A DNA stretch of 64,000 nucleotides from assembly GCA_963383645.1 (NCBI GenBank), contig OY726571.1:19123599-19187598 (forward strand), given 5' to 3'. Origin of the DNA: Muscardinus avellanarius (lineage: Eukaryota; Chordata; Mammalia; Rodentia; Gliridae). Shown piece by piece: positions 33,133-44,232 of the stretch. Position 1 is the first letter of the stretch. Each line of letters starts with the position of its first letter. The notes beneath the pieces were generated by a model that was not told the DNA's origin, did no database searches, and worked only from the letters and a program-made list of their open reading frames with translations. The translations under genes were made by a program, and so were the position numbers.

Positions 33133-33240
33133 CCTGTTATCATACCCATTCTGCAAAACAGAAAACTGGGCCACATAGAGATTAAGTGATTTGTTTAACA
33201 CCACAGGTTTTTAAGTGGCAAAACCAAGATTGGAATATAC
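33133..33240 (-). repeat. MIR remnant
   Basis: gagattaagtgatttgttta, caccacaggtttttaagtgg and gattggaat are the reverse complement of MIR core and tRNA-like parts. Confidence 0.8.
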
Positions 33241-33280
33241 ACGTATATGTCACTAAGCTATTAAGTAAATACATGGAATC

Positions 33281-33283
<3 letters not shown>

Positions 33284-33328
<45 letters not shown>
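33284..33328. repeat. (CA)n microsatellite
   Basis: About 22 CA units; not at a SINE tail. Confidence 0.96.
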
Positions 33329-33332
<4 letters not shown>

Positions 33333-33442
33333 TATCTCTAAGTAAATTATGTTTGTCTGAAAAATCAGGAAATTTAGAAACTGAGTGTAAATAAATATTT
33401 AAATTTGGAAGGGCAAATGGCTTTTTGAGATATATTTGATTT

Positions 33443-33658
33443 AGCTGGGTATAGTGGTGCAGGCCTGTAATCTCAGTATTTGGGAGGCTGAGAAAGGAAG
33501 ATTGCATGTTTGGGAATGGCCTTAGCAATATAGGAGACCCTCAACATCCTAGAGAGACCTGGTTTCAAAACAAAGAAATAAAAAGGGGCTGGGGTGTAGC
33601 TACGAGGTAGAATGTCCCTGGGTTTGATCTCTACTAGCACACACACACACACACACAC
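33443..33658 (+). mobile_element. B1-dID SINE with (CA)n tail
   Basis: It runs from gctgggtatagtggtgcagg to tttgatctctactag, then a CA run at 33639-33658. Confidence 0.87.
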
Positions 33659-34340
33659 CTCTGATTTGAGGTCAGTGAAAGAATCTAAGATAGTTATTTC
33701 AACCAAAGTGAAGGATCATCATGGCACGAGTGACCTGAAATCTTGAGATGGGAGGCTCATCTGTCTTGAAAATCCAGCCTTTTTTCTGAAGTGGGTGTTG
33801 CCATGGTTACAGGATAACTTAGCAACTGCTGCCTGATTTCATTGGTTGAATGTCTGTGGACCTGCTGGCTGCCTCCTGCTGTTTTTTTTTATTGAGGAGA
33901 CCATCTGGTATTCGCTGTATTTAAAGGTAAGGTGTGGTTAGACAAAGATGATACTCACTGAGGTGTTAAACCTACATTTTACAGACATTAGCTGTTTTAA
34001 CCAATCAGCAAAAAGAAATGTCACTTGGAGTCACTATTAGAGTCAATTAACTCATGGTTCTAGGCTTTGGCACTAGGAATTAAAGGGCTCTATTGTTGTA
34101 TTACTTGCTAATATTGTATTACTTGCTAATATTGTATTACTTGCTATATTTAGCTGCCTAAATATAGCTCATTACATGATCATGTTAATCTTATTATGCC
34201 TACAAAATTATTCTCACATTATATGTCTATAAGCCTTCTCACATTATATGTCTATACAAATATATGCATCTGATACATAAAACATAAAAATATACATGTT
34301 AATGGGGCAATGTGAGATACTGATCCATGCATGTTGTGTA
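33659..34340. other. Repeat-poor intron stretch with possible RFX site
   Basis: It contains GTTGCCATGGTTAC (33797-33810), three copies of ttgtattacttgcta (about 34095-34146) and a duplicated tctcacattatatgtctata (about 34211-34255). No coding signal is seen. Confidence 0.5.
33797..33810. promoter_or_regulatory. RFX X-box-like motif
   Basis: GTTGCCATGGTTAC matches the RFX-family X-box (GTNRCC, spacer, RGYAAC-like half) with a symmetrical core. A second half-site, agcaac, follows at 33819-33824. Confidence 0.45.
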
Positions 34341-34349
34341 ATGTTTAAT

Positions 34350-34392
<43 letters not shown>

Positions 34393-34600
34393 TTGGGTCT
34401 GGGGATGGAACCCAGGGGCATTCGACCTCCGAGCTACACCCCCTGCCCTATTTTTTATTCTTTATTTTGAAACCAGTTCTCACTGAGTTGCGGAGAGCCT
34501 CACTAAGTAGCTGAGGCTGTCCGTGAACCGCAATCCTCTGGTCTCAGCCTCTCAAATGTTGGGATTACAAGTGTGCACCACCATGCCCGGCTATGTTTAA
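34341..34600 (-). mobile_element. B1-dID SINE with (TTTA)n tail and TSD
   Basis: The tail is 34349-34394 and the body 34394-34592. atgtttaa occurs at 34341-34348 and 34593-34600. Confidence 0.92.
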
Positions 34601-34833
34601 ATAGAGATATTTTTCCTGGTGTGGTGGCGCACACTTGTAATCCCTGTGCTTGGGAGGCTGAGACAGGAGGATCGTGCAGATTCAAAGCCAGCCTCAGCTA
34701 CTTAGTGAGGCTCTCAGCAACTTAGCGAGACCCTGTTTTCAAATAAAATATAAAATAGGTCTGGGAGTGTAGACCAGAGGTAGAAAGTCCCTGGGTTCTA
34801 TCCCCAGTACCACTAAATAAATAGAGATATTTT
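34599..34833 (+). mobile_element. B1-dID SINE with TSD
   Basis: The body is 34616-34812. aaatagagatatttt lies on both sides (from 34600 and from 34819). With the preceding reversed SINE it makes an inverted pair only about 24 bases apart. Confidence 0.92.
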
Positions 34834-35700
34834 AAGTAGTTATTACTGAGAATGCTTAATATACCGGGGTATGAATAATTGCCAGGTTTTTCTTTTGCAT
34901 TTGAGAGAGATAAAAATTATACATTTTAATGTAAATTGCCTAAAAGTGTCAGATGTGTCTATTATAATAATTATAACTACTGTCTTAGCAGTAAATATCT
35001 GTCACACGTCTCTGAAAAGACATGCCTCTTTTAAGGAGCTTTCATGGTGGTGGTAGAATAAGACATGTGGGTGTGTTATGATAATCAAGATAGAACATGA
35101 CAAATGCCAGAAAACCAGGTAACACACAGTAGCGTCTGAAATTAGAGAATGGAGAAGGACAGATCTGGTAAGGACAGCAAGACGTCTCTGTGGAAGAGGT
35201 GGTGCCCGACTGGCCTGCATCTTGGCCAGTCTTGGTGGAAAGAGCAGGGAATTCGAGGAGAAGCCCCAGCATTCATCTGTATTGTAACGCCTTCCTAAGA
35301 AAGGCCCCAACGTGGCTTTAGAGGAGAGCAGCGGACGCCCGTGCATAGAGCTTGCTGTGTAGAGGGAGCGAATCTTATCAGATAACTTTGCCCATATCAT
35401 GAGTGAGTCACCTCCCATGTTAGGTTGAGGTTTGGACTAGTCACTGAATTTGTGAAAAAGGATAGACATGCTTTTAACTGCACCACAGTTAAGGGAGCTG
35501 TTGTAGACTGGCTGACCATCTGGGGGGAAATACATGGTCATTAGCTTAATATGAAGATCTTCTTTTCAGGGGGGGGGAGGATGGAGGAGGATATGTGGGA
35601 GTCATTTGTATGGCTGGTAATGGTGTAGCCTGTGGTTGAGGATGTGACCTCTGAGTTGGGGAGAGGAGACAGAGAAGAGAAGGTGGCTACATCCCCACTC
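34834..35700. other. Repeat-free intron stretch
   Basis: A 138-codon minus frame at 35002-35418 is the longest non-repeat frame here. I see no domain, and codon use and composition look non-coding. Confidence 0.45.
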
Positions 35701-35980
35701 CTACTTTATTTTTTTATTTTGAGACATGGTCTCTTTAAGTTGCCCTATTTTGTGTGTGTGTGTTTGTGTGGTGCTAGGGATTAAACCCAGGGGCATTCTA
35801 CCTCCAAGCTACATTTTCAGCCCAGTTTTTAAAACAGGGTCTCACTAAATTTTGAAACAGGGTCTCACTAAATTGCAGAGGGCCTCACTCAGTAGCTGAG
35901 GCTGGCTGTGAACCTGGATCCTCCTGTTTCAGCCTTCCAAGAACTGGGATTACAAGCCTGCGCCACACATCCAGTTTGTT
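35701..35980 (-). mobile_element. SINE fragment plus B1-dID SINE
   Basis: A short middle fragment (35701-35745) precedes a SINE at 35748-35980. Within the latter the block acagggtctcactaaattt is tandemly duplicated near 35836-35875. Confidence 0.83.
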
Positions 35981-36682
35981 AATTGGTTTATTTGTTTCCT
36001 CAAATATTGGAGATTGTTCTAACTCTTTCAGGCTAAAGTCTTTAAATCCCAGACTACAATATGGGGGAAAAGTTATCAAGTTTAGCCAAGAGAAGTTATA
36101 TAGCAAACAACTGTTTTAACATATAGTTTATGTGAGTAGAATAACTTATTCCCAGGGAGTATAGCAGAATTTCAGAGATAGACTGGATATTTATTTCTAC
36201 TAAAGAGTGGAATTCCGATTGTGACAAAGCTTTGCAGGAATTTGAGATGTTGGGGGGGGGGGGTCACTATGGTACTAAAGCCTAGAATATTCCTTCATTG
36301 TTTTAATGTGACTATTTTCTTAATGGTCACCTGTATCTACCAATGGTAGTGATTACTGATGCATTAAGGGTTGGTTTCAAATGCTGGAATCTATTATTTT
36401 CATTCCATTCAGTTTGGTTTGATTCACTTACGTGAGAAGGTATGGGGGACAGAGTCCTTTAAGCGTGTTGGCTAGATACCAGGGGTCAGACATAGACAAT
36501 ATGAAGACAGCAGCATTTGTTGAGAACTTACTCAATTGTTGAGCATTGTTTAATATTCTCTCCCTTTCACAGGTAAGGAAACACAGCTCAGAGACAGCAC
36601 ATACATTGCTAAACCTCACTAGTTATTAAGTGATAGGAACTTAAAAACGATAGATTGTCAGCTTTCCAAATCCATACTTCTT
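35981..36682. other. Intron stretch with a MIR remnant
   Basis: 36520-36640 looks like a reversed MIR (tttcacaggtaaggaaacac, cctcactagttattaagtg). A G10 run is at about 36252-36262. Nothing coding is seen. Confidence 0.5.
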
Positions 36683-36753
36683 GCAGTAGCCCTGTGGTTC
36701 TCAACCTTAAGCCAGTGTCAGAATCCTTAAAGGGCTTGTTAAAACGCAGATTG
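36683..36753. repeat. hAT-Charlie (MER5-like) fragment
   Basis: gtggttctcaaccttaagcc and gggcttgttaaaacgcagat follow MER5-type DNA transposon sequence. A SINE follows immediately. Confidence 0.6.
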
Positions 36754-36960
36754 AGCCCGGCGTGTTGGCCCACACCTGAAACCCAATATTTGGAAGGCTG
36801 AGACAGGAGGATCACACATTTATAGCCAGCCTCAACAACTTAGTGAGGCCCTCAGCAATTCAGCGAGACCCTGATCCGAAATAAAAGTAAAATGGGGCTA
36901 GGAGTGTAGCTCAAAGGTAGAAGCTCCTGGGTTTGATCCCAGTACCACAAAAATAAATAA
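36754..36960 (+). mobile_element. B1-dID SINE
   Basis: It runs from gcccggcgtgttggcccaca to ggtttgatcccagtaccac. Confidence 0.88.
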
Positions 36961-37848
36961 AAAGTAAAGAATACCAACAACCGTGGTGTAGCAAGGCTTT
37001 TCAAAGAAGCTATGAAATACTGTCGTGATCCCATCCTGAAATAAACATGGATGAGCCATTCTTTATTAAATTATTTTACACTCTTATGTTCACCTAGGAA
37101 CCTTCATATCATATAATTCCATAAAATTTTATTACAGGACCAATATTAACAGAAGTTCTAGATTTTCAGGATTGTATATCTGTTGCTACTCTTTCGGAAG
37201 CTGTTTTCTCTCTCAACCACACAAAGCTTTTTTTTTTTCTCCCCAATCAGAGATATTAATGAGTCAATCTCAAACGGTAGGAATAACTCACTCAGAAGAA
37301 TAAATTCAATTTATAAGGGGTTACAAAAATTTAATCTCAAAGCTCTATGGACTGACTCCTTTTGAGGCAACCTGATTATTAATGATTCTATTCACAGCTG
37401 AGTCCAAAGGAGAAAATTCCAGCCACACTGGAAGAGTACAGGAAAGAGACCACAGTCATTTCAGTGGCCAAAGACCCAGCTATTAATGGCGACTTATTTT
37501 TATTACACATTCGGAATCTTGTCATCCCAGAAGGTACTGAAATAGCAGCTCATTAATGCTTAAGAAGCTGAAGTCTTATAAATTTGCAGTTATTTAAAAA
37601 CAGAAAGGATAACAAAAGGGGGAGAACCATTTTTGTCTCCGTCTTTGTTTCTTTCTTAGAATGAAAGGAAGGCAGGATAATTTATTAGAAGCTATTTTAA
37701 ATATCTAATGAGAACCCTGAGGTTAACTTAGAGAATGGGACCAGGTAGCTCGAAATTAAATGATGATGCTATTATGCCTCTCATGAAGGGAAGGCCAGGA
37801 TTCAGGTACTTTCTTGGCTGTGATGGTAGATAAATTCAGGGAGGAAGG

Positions 37849-37850
<2 letters not shown>
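36961..37850. other. Repeat-free intron stretch
   Basis: About 890 bases with no recognised repeat or coding signal. Confidence 0.45.
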
Positions 37851-37916
<66 letters not shown>

Positions 37917-37939
37917 TGGAGGGAGAGAGAGAGAGAGAT
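37851..37939. repeat. (GA)n microsatellite
   Basis: About 60 bases of pure GA, then an imperfect part to 37939. Confidence 0.96.
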
Positions 37940-38222
37940 ATGGATGAGAGATGGAGGACATTACATCTTTTCCTGACCCTACCTAAAGGAAATGGGGAAA
38001 TGATTATTTCAATATTGCCTAGGGGATCTTGACCACAGTATTACTTACAATAAAATCTGCCTCATCCTATCTCTGGGGAAAATTATTAAAACAAAAAGAC
38101 ATTCTTGGAAAAGGAATTTATAGTAGCAAGAGCAGTGCTATCTGCAACTTTCTGCTTGCCTATCTATATCTGTATATCTATCATCTATTATCTGTCTGCC
38201 TGTCTATCTTTCTACCTATCTT

Positions 38223-38424
38223 TCAGTGCCTTTGGGGAACGAACCCAGGGGCATTCTGCCTCAGAGCATATCCTCAACACTAATATATATATATTTATTT
38301 GCAAACAGAGTCTCACTCAGTTGCAGAGGACCTTAAGTTTTTGAGGCTAGCTTCAAACTTTTGAGCTTTTTGTCTCAGCCTCCTAAGTACTAGGATTACA
38401 AGCATGCCCTGCCATGCCTAGATT
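38223..38424 (-). mobile_element. B1-dID SINE, diverged
   Basis: It runs from cagtgcctttggggaacgaa to gccctgccatgcctag. Confidence 0.84.
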
Positions 38425-38758
38425 ACACTTGGCTACTTAAAACCAGACTTTCTTTGTGAACTACTGTTCTTTAATCCTTCTTCCCTCTCTTTCTCTTCTT
38501 CCCTTCTTTCTCCCACTCTTTCCTGTTCCTCTTTATCTGATTTCGTGTTTTATTTAGTTATCTCATCCTGCAGAGCTAACAGTCAACCATCTGGTAGGTA
38601 CACTTGACATTGTACACAGTTGGTAAATCAGTACCCTAGAAATTGCTAAACGCTTGGCCCAAAATAGCTTTGATCAATGGATGCAGCCTCTTTAAAACCT
38701 CCATCGTATGAAAATGGAAAACTGCTTCTCCCTCTTTTTGAGATATGGCCACTTCAGT
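38425..38758. other. Intron sequence, nothing recognised
   Basis: Pyrimidine-rich at 38470-38530, otherwise unremarkable. Confidence 0.4.
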
Positions 38759-38996
38759 TCTAATTCTTTTTATTTCTTTCTGCTCCTGGGGACTTAACTG
38801 CAGTACTCCAGGCCATTCTACTTCTGCGCTATACCCAGCCCTGTTTTATTTTCAGGATTGAAATAGGGTCTCACTAAGATTCTGAGGGTCTTGATAAGTT
38901 GTTGGGGCCAGCCTCAAACCTGCGATCCTATTTCAGCCACCCACGTACTGGGATTACAGGTATGTACCACCACACCCAGCCAATTCTAATTCTTTA
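38759..38996 (-). mobile_element. B1-dID SINE with TSD
   Basis: The body is about 38772-38981; ctaattcttt occurs on both sides. Confidence 0.86.
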
Positions 38997-39430
38997 TAAC
39001 ATCTATAGAAACCATTTGCTATGTTTGAGGGGGTTTTCTCATAGATATCTAGATATGTGGGGTAAACCGATTTTATCTACATGATCATATGATTAATGCA
39101 CTAAAAATCAGAAGACTTCAAAAATGATCAGTGTGTTCTGTTGTGAATTTAGTGGATTTGAATCCTGCTCATTGAAACATTACACCAACTTCTGGTGTTC
39201 TGAGGAAAGAACATTCTATACTGGAAAGACAGGAGACAAGAGCAGCTTGGGGGAGAGAGGGGGGATGAAGTCTCAATTCTTCAGAAGAATAAGCCATCTC
39301 TCTAAACTGAAACCACTTCCAACCACAAGGACACCATCTTTTTCCTAATCATTGGTAATTGTTTTGGCTACAGCAAATGGCTACCAAGCTGCTACCATTG
39401 GCTGAACTAGTATGTCTTTTAATTCTCCCA
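38997..39430. other. Intron sequence, nothing recognised
   Basis: A 74-codon + frame at 39124-39348 has no recognisable family. Confidence 0.4.
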
Positions 39431-39563
39431 AACCCTATTTTAAAATTTTGAGGAAGGTTCTCATTAAGTGGCTGAGGGTTTTGCTGGGTTGGAGAGGGTG
39501 GCCTTGAACCTCTCTCAGTCTCCCAGGCACTGAGATTAGAGGCATTCACAACCATGCCAGGCT
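39431..39563 (-). mobile_element. SINE head half
   Basis: aaaccctattttaaaatttt to cacaaccatgccaggct; the ID tail is missing. Confidence 0.78.
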
Positions 39564-39593
39564 CAGTGAACTTTCTATAATGTGAGTCTTTAA

Positions 39594-39830
39594 ATGTATA
39601 TGGGAAGCCGGGCGTGGTGGCGTACGCTTGTAATCCCTGCCGCGCTTGGGAGGCTGAGACAGGAGGATCGCACGGGTTCGAAGCCAGCCTCAGCTACTTA
39701 GTGAGGCTTTCAGCAACTTACTGAGATCCTGTTTCCAAATAAAAATATAAAAAAAAGGTCTGGGAGTATAACCCGGAGGTAGAAAGCCTCTGGGTTCCAC
39801 CCCCAGTACCACACAAAAAAATTTTGTATG
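39594..39830 (+). mobile_element. B1-dID SINE with TSD
   Basis: The body is 39607-39809. tgtatatgggaa before and tgtatgggaa after the tail form an imperfect TSD. Confidence 0.9.
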
Positions 39831-40548
39831 GGAATATGGATTAATAAATTAAACATGAGTATGTACACATTTTCTTAAAGAAAAAAGTGGCAAACTTATC
39901 CCCAAAGGACAGTTTTTATAGTGGACTAGCCTCCGTCTACAAGCAGAGCAGCGTTAGTTATTTTAGAAGGCTTTTGGGTCCCAGCCAGCCTGAAAGCTGG
40001 GTTTAGAAATGTGTTAAAAGTTTTGTTTGAAAGGGTAAAAAAGCACATTATGGAAAAGTTAAACAAGAGACAAAAGAGAAAGTTGTACTTTTATCTTTAT
40101 GCGGAATATGGATTTTAAAAAGAACGCTTCCCAGTTATAAAGTTCTGCATTTATAAGTGCCATTGCTGTGTGCTGGTGTTTCTTAGGCCTTCCCTGACCT
40201 TTGCTGAATTTGTATACACAATTGTACAAAAAACTAAAAAAAAAAAAAAAGCTGACAATGTACACCAAGACCTTTCACTTAAAAGCATATTTAACTGAAG
40301 TTGAGAGCCTGCTTTGCATGTCAAGAAGTTATATAAGCAGGATGTGGATACATGTAAATTATAGTCAAATGGCCAACACTGTGGTGAATTTGGTGGTGGA
40401 AAAGTTGTAGAAATTAAACATCTTTTATAGTTATATGCACACCTTATAATTACGTAGTCCTTTATAGTTTTCTTCGTTTTTCCTCACCCCACTCCCTTTT
40501 CTCCTCCTCCTCCTCCTCCTCCTTGTTTGTCTCTCTCTCTCTCTCTCA
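39831..40548. other. Intron sequence, nothing recognised
   Basis: No repeat beyond short A and pyrimidine runs (40241-40250, 40500-40545). Confidence 0.4.
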
Positions 40549-40612
40549 TCCTGGAGATTAAAGACAGGGCTTGCACATGCTAGGCTACCACTAAACTACA
40601 TTTCCTAGCCCT
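40549..40612 (-). mobile_element. ID monomer, old
   Basis: ctggagattaaagacagggc and gcacatgctaggctaccact match a reversed ID. Confidence 0.74.
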
Positions 40613-40660
40613 TTTTAAGTTTTTTGTTGTTGTTGTTGTTTTGTTTTGGGGTGTGTGTGT

Positions 40661-40851
40661 ATGTGGTACTGGGGATTAAACTCAGGGGCATTCTACGTCT
40701 GAGCTACACCCCGAGACCTATTTTATTTTTTATTTTGAAACAGGGTCTCACTAAGTTGCAGAGAGCCTCACTAAATTGCTGAGGCGGGTAGCAAGCCCGC
40801 GATCCTCTTCTCCCAACCTTCTAAGTACTGGGATTACAGGCATGCACCACC
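40661..40851 (-). mobile_element. B1-dID SINE
   Basis: It runs from tgtggtactggggattaaac to ggcatgcaccacc. Confidence 0.87.
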
Positions 40852-41224
40852 AAAAGTTGCCTTGGGCAACTTTTCTCATTTTAACAAGACCTTCTCTTTC
40901 TTCCCTCTCATGAGTCACAGGTGCCATCTCCTCTGCCTCAAATGTTCTTTTCTTCTCTTTCTTCCTCTTACTTGACCCTTCTTTCTCAAGCATCCATTTC
41001 TGTACATCCCTACCCCATGCCTCTTCCCTACCGGGTGTCATGGCTGCATGCTCGCCCTGGCCTTCACTGAGCTGGAAACCCCATGATGACAAGGGAGGAG
41101 CCGCAGGGTAGAGAATGGGATCCCCTTCACGCTGTTCTCTGCGACACACCCACACATTTAGTCAATGAGCAGATGTCTGCCTTCTGAACACCAGCTTTGT
41201 CGGGTACAATGCTGGATGTCAAGC
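40852..41224. other. Intron stretch, possible L2 remnant
   Basis: ttctttctcaagcatccatt and surrounding pyrimidine-rich text resemble L2 3' sequence, but weakly. Confidence 0.35.
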
Positions 41225-41565
41225 AGAAGAGACTAGTATGGTTGGACCTCTGTATCTACAGATTCCACATCTGCAGAGGCAACCAACTGCAGACAGAAAA
41301 TATTTGCCCAAACAAACAACAACAAACAAACAAACTGCTTTGTATTGAACACGTTCAGACTTTTTTCTTGTCATTATTCTCCAAACAGTATAGTATAACA
41401 TCTATTTACACAGCATTATATGAGGTATTGTAAGTAATCTAGACATTATTTAAAGTACATGGGCAGATGCCTAGGGGTTATAGGCAAACATTATGCTGTT
41501 TTATAGAAGGGATTTTGGTATCTCTGGTGAGGGAGTCCTGGAACTCATTTCCCACGGATAGAGGG
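41225..41565. mobile_element. MER2-like Tigger DNA transposon
   Basis: The ends read tggttggacctctgtatcta and, reversed, the same pattern (cggatagaggggcttgg). The interior has ctatttacacagcattatat and gtaagtaatctagacatta, as in MER2. Non-autonomous, with no transposase. The family name is from memory. Confidence 0.72.
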
Positions 41566-41569
41566 GCTT

Positions 41570-41690
41570 GGGGGTCAGATCGCTCTGAATTGAATTCTAA
41601 CTTTATCACTTCCTACCTTTGGAACTTTCAAGGCTTTACTTAACTTTACTGTGTTTGCTTTCTTCTATATAAGATGTTGGAATCACTAAA
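41570..41690 (+). repeat. MIR remnant
   Basis: gaattgaattctaactttat, cacttcctacctttggaact and caaggctttacttaacttta follow the MIR consensus order. Confidence 0.6.
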
Positions 41691-42162
41691 ATGCCTTGGG
41701 AGATTTTGTGTTGGGGGTCATGCTAAGTAGCATGATACAGGCATGAACAGAGGCCGGGGGAACATAGAGGAGGAGGTGATGGACGCAGCTCAAGGGGTCA
41801 AAGAAGATACTTTCCTCTGTCCTTCTCGGGGCTTCTGGAGTAGACAGGCCTGGGGACACCTTAAAACTGGGCCGGTGTTTATCTTTCTGGAATGCTGAGT
41901 CAAAGGTCTTTGTGAACACAGGTAGAGCGGGTGAACTTCTATTCATGTATATTTAAGATTCTATTCTGATTTTAACTATTAATAGTTTCTTTTTTGAGAA
42001 GTATTCTATTTTAGTCTGGCCCAGAAGAATGTTCAGTTCGAAGCATTGCCTGAGCTTGCTTATGGTGTACTGGGGGAAAAAATGCCTTAGTTTTGCTATT
42101 TTCTCAAAAGATTGGTATTTTTTTCTGGAATGTAATAGCAAAAATAAAATCTGTGAAGAATT
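41691..42162. other. Intron sequence, nothing recognised
   Basis: No coding or repeat match is seen. Confidence 0.4.
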
Positions 42163-42163
42163 T

Positions 42164-42207
<44 letters not shown>
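42163..42207. repeat. (TA)n microsatellite
   Basis: About 22 TA units at the tail of the next reversed SINE. Confidence 0.96.
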
Positions 42208-42209
<2 letters not shown>

Positions 42210-42403
42210 GGGGGCACTGGGGATCAAACTCAGGCATTCTACCTCTAAGCTACACTCTCAGCCCGATTTTATTTCTTATTAGGAAATAGGGTTTGCTAGG
42301 TTGCTAATAGCCTTGCTAAGTTGCTGAGGTTGGCTTTGAACTGAGATCCTCCTGTCTTAGCCTCTCAAGTACTAGGATTATAAGTGTGCGCTACCATGCC
42401 GAG
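42208..42403 (-). mobile_element. B1-dID SINE
   Basis: It runs from gcactggggatcaaactcag to gcgctaccatgccgag. Confidence 0.86.
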
Positions 42404-42602
42404 ATTATAATTCATATTTTAAGCCATGACTACTTTCTTGATTACTAAAATTACTTGAGGAATTACCATATGAAGAAAATCTCAATCCATCAGGCTGTCA
42501 GATTACATTTATCATGAAAATAATTCTACATCTTTCAACAAAATCTATTCCAAAGAAATATTTTTTTAATGACAAATAAAATAAAAGAAATACAATTTTA
42601 AG

Positions 42603-43076
42603 AATCTCATATTGAGCCAGGTGTGGTTAAGCACACTTGTAATTCCAGTACTTGGGAGGTTGAGACAGGACGATTGTGAGTTTTTGGCCAGCCTCCGCTA
42701 CTTAGTGAGGCCCTCTGCAATTTTGTGAGACCCTGTTTTAAAATAAGGAGTAAAAAGCCGGGTGTGGTGGTTCATGCTTGTAATTCCAGTGCTTGGGAGG
42801 CTGAGACAGGAGGATCGCACAGGTTTGAAGCCAGCCTCAGCTACTTGGTGAGGCTCTCAGCAACTTAAATAAAGTATAAAATAGGTCTGGGAGTATAGCC
42901 CGGAGGTAGAAAAGCCCCTGAGTTCCACCCCCAGTACTGGCAATAAATAAGTAAATAAATAATAAATAAAATAAAATAAAGAGTTAAAATAGGGCTGGGG
43001 GTATAGCTCAGAGGTAGAATGCCCCTGTGTTCAATCCCTGGTACTGCAAAAAGAAAAAAAAAAATCTCATATTGAG
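42603..43076 (+). mobile_element. B1-dID SINE, split by a later SINE, with TSD
   Basis: The outer element is 42617-42756 plus 42981-43048. Its 14-bp TSD aatctcatattgag is at 42603-42616 and 43063-43076. Confidence 0.94.
42757..42980 (+). mobile_element. B1-dID SINE nested in another
   Basis: It runs from gccgggtgtggtggttcatg to cacccccagtactgg plus an (AAAT)n tail. ggagtaaaa before and agagttaaaa after mark the site. Confidence 0.92.
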
Positions 43077-43233
43077 TAGAATGACCTGCTTTAATGAAAA
43101 AAACGATTTTAAATAATCTGAATGTATCTATACCATAAATCAGATATTCTTGTTTGAAAAGCAAGATTTGTTATGCTTCTAAGAATAGTTTTTATGAAAG
43201 AAAAAGACAGTTATGTGATCAGAAAGCATAAAT

Positions 43234-43276
<43 letters not shown>
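43234..43276. repeat. (GT)n microsatellite
   Basis: About 21 GT units. Confidence 0.96.
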
Positions 43277-43279
<3 letters not shown>

Positions 43280-43388
43280 CTAACAGTTGAATGATATTCC
43301 TTTGTGAGCTAACTTTAAGGTAGTTTGGTGAATAATATTAGCTGGTTTACATAATTTATCTGAAGAAATTTTGAACAAATATAACCTA

Positions 43389-43394
<6 letters not shown>

Positions 43395-43424
<30 letters not shown>
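43395..43424. repeat. (CA)n microsatellite
   Basis: About 15 CA units, preceded by acacat. Confidence 0.95.
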
Positions 43425-43426
<2 letters not shown>

Positions 43427-44232
43427 AGAAGAAGAATGTATATAGAAATCAAATTGAGGTTGAAAAGCAGCATTTCACGTGACTGCAGGGACAGCTGGTT
43501 ATTATCTTAGTATATATTTGCATGTTGAAGTGAACTACAGTGACTTTGCAGAGTGGCCTATTGGGAGACTCTGACTTAAAACAAAACCCCCCAAAATGTA
43601 TTTAAATTTAGAAGAACTAATTTTCTCATAAATCACCTCATCGTTATAAAACCCATTCTAAGAGAGTGTGTCTGAAGCGGGCATTAGCTCTTTGATTTAT
43701 TTCCTTCTTAGTCTTGCTGGTTACAAATCAGAAATAGGCGAAATTAGCGAATATACTAAGAGACCCAATTCTCAAAATATCTCGGAATCACTGACCTTCT
43801 GATTGGTGAAGAAAACCTTCGAGAAAGATCTTTACTGGTCTTCATGGCAGCAGATGTGTCTGATTCTTCTCTCAGTGGGAGGGCAGAGGATGCACGTGTT
43901 TCTTCCTGTCATTTTGTAGGGTCTGTTGCCGTTCCCTAGGGACCTACTGACTTGGATCATCTTCTAAAACTCCCACTACACGGGGGTAATTTTAGTAAAT
44001 TCTTTTCTCATTGGATTAAGTGCAGCATCATGGAAGCAGCGTTAGTCAGAAGGGCTGTCTCTCACTACAGTCTTAAACATTTTCTGAGTATCATTTTCTC
44101 TTAAAATATGTTTTGGGACGATTAGTAATGACTCATACTTTTATTTTCACCAGGGGTAAAAGATTTTTGGGAAATATTTGTAGTCCACGCGTCTCTCCTA
44201 TTCGCTATCATTGCCCAAGTATTTCATAACTC

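Larger units (their letters stand above)
43077..44231. other. Intron stretch with two dinucleotide arrays
   Basis: (GT)n at 43234-43276 and (CA)n at 43395-43424 lie 118 bases apart in opposite sense, so they could pair. The rest (43425-44231) is unique-looking. Confidence 0.5.

Noticed and set aside
35002..35418. 138-codon minus frame
   Set aside because: No domain, no homologue that I recognise, and no exon-like borders. Chance length in a repeat-free stretch.
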